NCBI GenBank assembly: GCA_964351495.1
Contig: CAYGOC010000002.1
Span: 62,001-126,000, forward strand
Source: CAYGOC01 sp964351495
Lineage (GTDB): Bacteria; Chlamydiota; Chlamydiia; Chlamydiales; SM23-39
Direction of reading: 5' to 3'
Length of the DNA: 64,000 nt
Part shown: piece after piece, positions 62,001-64,000 of the stretch
Layout of the letters: the number at the start of each line of letters is the position of its first letter
How positions within the stretch are numbered: the first letter of the stretch is position 1
Program-made: the position numbers and the translations under genes
The notes under the pieces: model-generated
Seen by the model: only the letters and a program-made list of their open reading frames with translations
Databases searched by the model: none
Told to the model about the DNA's origin: nothing

Positions 62001-62225
62001 AATACGATGAGACGAGATTTAAAACTGCATGTCTCAGATAGAATTGAAATTGTGATAGATACCACAGAGAGGGTCAAGGCTTGTTTGAAATTGCATGAAG
62101 AGTATATCTCTCATGAGGTTTTGGCGAAGAAGATCCTTTTTTCTAAAAATAGTGGAACAGAGTGGGATCTCAACGGAGAAAAGGCTACTATTTCCATTGA
62201 AAGAATAGCTACTTTGAAAAGATGA
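59091..62225 (+). CDS. ileS: Isoleucyl-tRNA synthetase
   Basis: Charges tRNA-Ile. 1044 residues. Class I motifs: GLPHYGH (the HIGH motif, residues 54-60) and KMSKR (594-598, the KMSKS motif). The editing (CP1) domain spans roughly residues 180-410, and WTTTPWTLVSN is its conserved threonine-rich loop. The end is the long helical anticodon-binding type without an obvious C-terminal zinc finger, as in the eukaryote-like IleRS of Chlamydia. Starts 73 bases from the divergent ssrA. Next to lepB as in Chlamydia. Confidence 0.97.
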   Translation: MKKQPFSLQEESFPQREERILQFWEVEKIFEKSLENRKNSSYFSFYDGPPFATGLPHYGHLLAGTIKDVIPRYKTMKGFFVPRRFGWDCHGLPIENEIEKAKELSGAKAIENFGIAQFNEECRSIVMRYVEDWRSTVERMGRWVDFSKTYKTMDLSFMESVWWVFKELFRKGLVYKGFKVMPFSAKLGTPLSNFEANLNYREVDDPSLTVKFRVEEQENTHFLAWTTTPWTLVSNMALVVHPKIVYVKIWDKIREEYYILAKDRLDSYFPKKEEYEVKKSFLGEELKGISYHPLFSYFAKPKKDPSFLVIVDEFVSLEEGTGVVHAAPAFGETDFFACKKEGIEPVCPVDNNGRFTKEIPEWEGVLVKDADKSLMKKLKEEGKVFLQKTIRHRYPFCWRSDTPLIYKAVDTWFIAVESIKEKLLQMNQKIHWVPSHIKEGRFGKWLFQARDWAVSRNRYWGTPIPIWESEEGDIVVIGSKRELEEKTGKKIDDLHRHFIDDLTFEYKGKKYTRIPEVFDCWFESGSMPYGQNHFPFEKEEFTLKTFPADFIAEGLDQTRGWFYTLTILAAALFDKPAFKNVIVNGIILAEDGNKMSKRLKNYPEPKTVINAYGADAVRLYMLQSPAVKGEDLRFSEKGVELVLRQVLLPLWSSYSFLATYANIYSFEPSKTSSSYKQEIDRWIVSQLQRLVIEVTTALDQYELASAVEPFVWFIEQLTNWYIRRCRSRFWADEDTQDRRDAFATLYYVLCTLTKVAAPFIPFLSEALYQELRQEKDPVSVHLCDFPLYKKELRDHKLEQEMELSQRVVRLGHSLRKEQKLKVRQPLLYAAVICKEESVLEALKAKKKLIEEELNVKELRFHQEESLFVSINIKPNFRVLGKKVGKLMPKVQKEMGRLKEEDLQSFFETKKLTLKIEKETLVLTEEEIELTREVKEGVSALNEKEITVLIHTKLTPELLMEGLAREIINKINTMRRDLKLHVSDRIEIVIDTTERVKACLKLHEEYISHEVLAKKILFSKNSGTEWDLNGEKATISIERIATLKR

Positions 62226-62298
62226 GAAAAACCGTTTAATCAAGACTAAAAGAGAATATTTCTTTGGTAAAACTCCGCTTGGCCTGATTAGAAACTAC

Positions 62299-64000
62299 TT
62301 AGAGCTTTTCTAAAAGCCTTTTTTTTCTTCTTTTTTGGTAGAAAAAAGCAAGGAGTAAAACGCTTAAAAAAGAGACCCATACCACTACATTAGAAAAGCT
62401 AAGAATCTTGGTTTTAGTCTGAAAAGCAGAGCCTATCCTTTTAGGGGGCCAAAATATAAAAGAGATTTTGCCTTTAAAATTTTGTTGGGGAACAAATCCA
62501 AACTCACGGCTATCTCCACTCATAGAATGATTATCTCCTAAAACAAGATATTGTCCTTCTGGCACTCGGAGACCCTCTTTTTCTATAAAAGAGATATCTA
62601 AAGATCCATCTTCTTTTATAGGGGGTCTTGCATCTTGAAAGGGAAAATAGCCCGAAAAAGCTTTTGCTAAAGACTCTTCTTTTTCTAAAAATTGGCGTAG
62701 GTTTTCCTCGTTTTTTAAGAAGATAGGACTTCCCATTAAGTATAGATCGCCCTCTCGAAAATAGGTATATCTAGAAGGAACAAAAGGGGAGGGGAATTTT
62801 TTAGGAGAAAAATGAGTGTCCCATTCAATCCCTAAGTTGAAAAGGGTACTTAGCCAAGTCTCCTCTTTTTGATAGATAGGGTGGGATAAGTCTAGTTTTT
62901 TGGCAATACCTCCCCAAAGGATTTGGTAGGCTACGCCATTATCCCATTCGTAGGTCCCATCGGGGATATTAGAAGGAGCTTTAGGAAGAAAGGGGGAGTT
63001 TTTTACGGATTCATAAGAGAGGCCATACCGGAAGGCTTTTCCTTTTTTGATGATAAAACGGGCTGTAAATAAATGGTTTCGAATTCTTTCTACCTGCTTT
63101 TCTGTAAGAGGAATAAGAGAGGTTTCATAGGATAAAAAGGGATAGCCCGTATTATATTCATCTAGAAAAACGGTGGCTTTTTCTAAAGAAGGATGGTGAG
63201 CAATTTCCAAGTAAAAAGGAGCTTTAGGAAGAAAGGTGTAAGGATGCAGTTGCTCTTTTTCGAAAGGAAGAAGAAGACGCACTGTGCCAAAGTTTTTAAA
63301 ACCCCACAGGTCAAAGTAGTGTTTTAGTTTATTGTAAGGAGCAAGCATAAGGGCTTCTAGCTTATTTTCTGCACTGAACTGCAGTTTTGCAACCGGTTCA
63401 TTCATTTGGTAAAAAGTAAAAGACCCTAGACCTTTTTCTTCTTTTTCCCTTTTTACTTTTCCTTTGAAACTAAGAAAGGGAATATGTTCTATTTTTTCTA
63501 TCCATTCTTCTTCTTTTAGGGAAAAAACTTCTCTTTTTTCTTTATCTATTCCATAGATTAAGCCTCCATAAAAATAGAGGGTATCACCAGGTTTTGCTAT
63601 GAGCCTTTTTACATATTGCTTAACTCCGGGAAATAGGAAAAAGTAACGGGTGTAATTATCAGAAATAGGTAAGTTTTCCCCTGAAAAAACTACAATAGAT
63701 CCTCTCTTTAAAAGAGAGTCATCAAAATACAAAGGATTATTGGCTAAAGGGGTATTAATAGAAAAAGAAGACTTATTAACCGCTACTAGGTCACTTTCCT
63801 TTAAAGTGGGTCTCATAGAACCCGAAGGAATCATATAAAACTCAAACCACTCTTGGCGAATTAAGGTAGCTACTACCAAAGCAAAAGCTAAAGAGGGGAT
63901 ATATTCTAATACTTTGCGAAAAGCGCTTTTAGGAAATAGGATTTCTACTTGATTTTGTAAAGATTTCGCTAAATCGCTTGCAGCTTTTTTTTCTTTTTTT
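62299..64000 (-). CDS. lepB: Signal peptidase I (long chlamydial form), amino-terminus beyond the window
   Basis: Cleaves signal peptides at the outer face of the inner membrane. Catalytic Ser in MIPSGSMRPTL, catalytic Lys in VKRLIAKPGD, and GDNHSMSGDSREFG near the end. Between Lys and the last motif lies an insertion of over 300 residues, which makes LepB of Chlamydiae unusually long. One hydrophobic helix sits just upstream of the active Ser and another at the very end. The frame stays open to the window edge, so the first residues are missing. The apparent TTG start at 63879 is not the start. Confidence 0.93.
   Translation of the reverse strand, partial: KKEKKAASDLAKSLQNQVEILFPKSAFRKVLEYIPSLAFALVVATLIRQEWFEFYMIPSGSMRPTLKESDLVAVNKSSFSINTPLANNPLYFDDSLLKRGSIVVFSGENLPISDNYTRYFFLFPGVKQYVKRLIAKPGDTLYFYGGLIYGIDKEKREVFSLKEEEWIEKIEHIPFLSFKGKVKREKEEKGLGSFTFYQMNEPVAKLQFSAENKLEALMLAPYNKLKHYFDLWGFKNFGTVRLLLPFEKEQLHPYTFLPKAPFYLEIAHHPSLEKATVFLDEYNTGYPFLSYETSLIPLTEKQVERIRNHLFTARFIIKKGKAFRYGLSYESVKNSPFLPKAPSNIPDGTYEWDNGVAYQILWGGIAKKLDLSHPIYQKEETWLSTLFNLGIEWDTHFSPKKFPSPFVPSRYTYFREGDLYLMGSPIFLKNEENLRQFLEKEESLAKAFSGYFPFQDARPPIKEDGSLDISFIEKEGLRVPEGQYLVLGDNHSMSGDSREFGFVPQQNFKGKISFIFWPPKRIGSAFQTKTKILSFSNVVVWVSFLSVLLLAFFYQKRRKKRLLEKL

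Noticed and set aside
1..64000. CRISPR array
   Set aside because: No regularly spaced repeat-spacer series was seen; the only short-period repeat is the coding repeat at 25.15-25.22 kb.

Overview
The window looks like the chromosome of a member of the phylum Chlamydiae outside the Chlamydiaceae (an environmental, Rhabdochlamydia- or Simkania-like endosymbiont). Three things point there. The DNA is AT-rich. Several gene blocks keep an order I know from Chlamydia: rplY-pth-rpsF-rpsR-rplI-ispE; map with its SEC-C amino-terminus next to a MarC protein; copN-scc1-malQ followed by rpmB and a phospholipase D protein; ileS next to lepB. There are also chlamydia-specific genes such as copN, its chaperone, and a histone-like/SWIB protein. 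The assignment comes from gene content and synteny recalled from memory, not from a database search.

Layout. 1-4 kb: end of a tRNA, a short archaeal-like PRPP synthase, and the L25/Pth/S6/S18/L9/IspE operon. 4-6 kb: a leucine-rich-repeat protein interrupted by a 100-base assembly gap. 6-8 kb: an amidase and an unknown protein. 8.2-10.5 kb: heptose genes hldD-hldE. 10.5-13.6 kb (minus): mnmA, htpX and a GT10 fucosyltransferase-like protein. 13.8-16.5 kb (plus): an M20 peptidase operon ending in a membrane coiled-coil protein. 16.5-19.4 kb (minus): map, marC, a phospholipase D protein with an apparent ATC start, rpmB. 19.4-24.7 kb (minus): a transglutaminase/TPR protein, malQ, and the type III secretion gatekeeper pair scc1/copN. 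24.8-29.8 kb: a histone-tail/SWIB fusion, an MFS pump, a DEAD-box helicase, and a cysteine-rich candidate effector. 29.8-32.7 kb (minus): mlaE-mlaF-mlaD lipid transport. 32.8-34.5 kb: a compact three-gene operon of unknown function. 34.6-39.9 kb: tamA-tamB. 40-43.4 kb: hemL, then nfeD-floA-47-aa ORF-cyclophilin, tightly coupled.

From about 43.4 kb the gene content becomes more accessory: orphan large proteins, an MFS transporter, ogt-tag DNA alkylation repair with a decayed copy of the ogt/tag junction, a lipoprotein, an rRNA/tRNA methyltransferase and small membrane proteins. Between about 53.2 and 58.6 kb lies a probable island next to the tmRNA gene (ssrA). It holds a Fic protein with two matched operator dyads, gene fragments, a SulP transporter truncated at what looks like an IS200/IS605 end, an RlmK-like methyltransferase, a BaiN-type flavoprotein, and a peptide deformylase that carries a signal peptide. 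Two degenerate repeats in this island resemble the 3' end of ssrA plus its terminator, the expected trace of integration at ssrA. The window ends with ileS and the carboxy-terminal part of lepB.

Functional themes are the cell envelope (Mla, Tam, heptose, LepB, FloA), type III secretion and candidate effectors, translation, and chromatin-like DNA packaging. The items most worth a second look are the ssrA-linked repeats, the paired Fic operators, the Hc2/SWIB fusion, HldE with a degenerate transferase domain, the ATC start of the phospholipase D gene, the exported deformylase and the three-gene operon at 32.8-34.5 kb.
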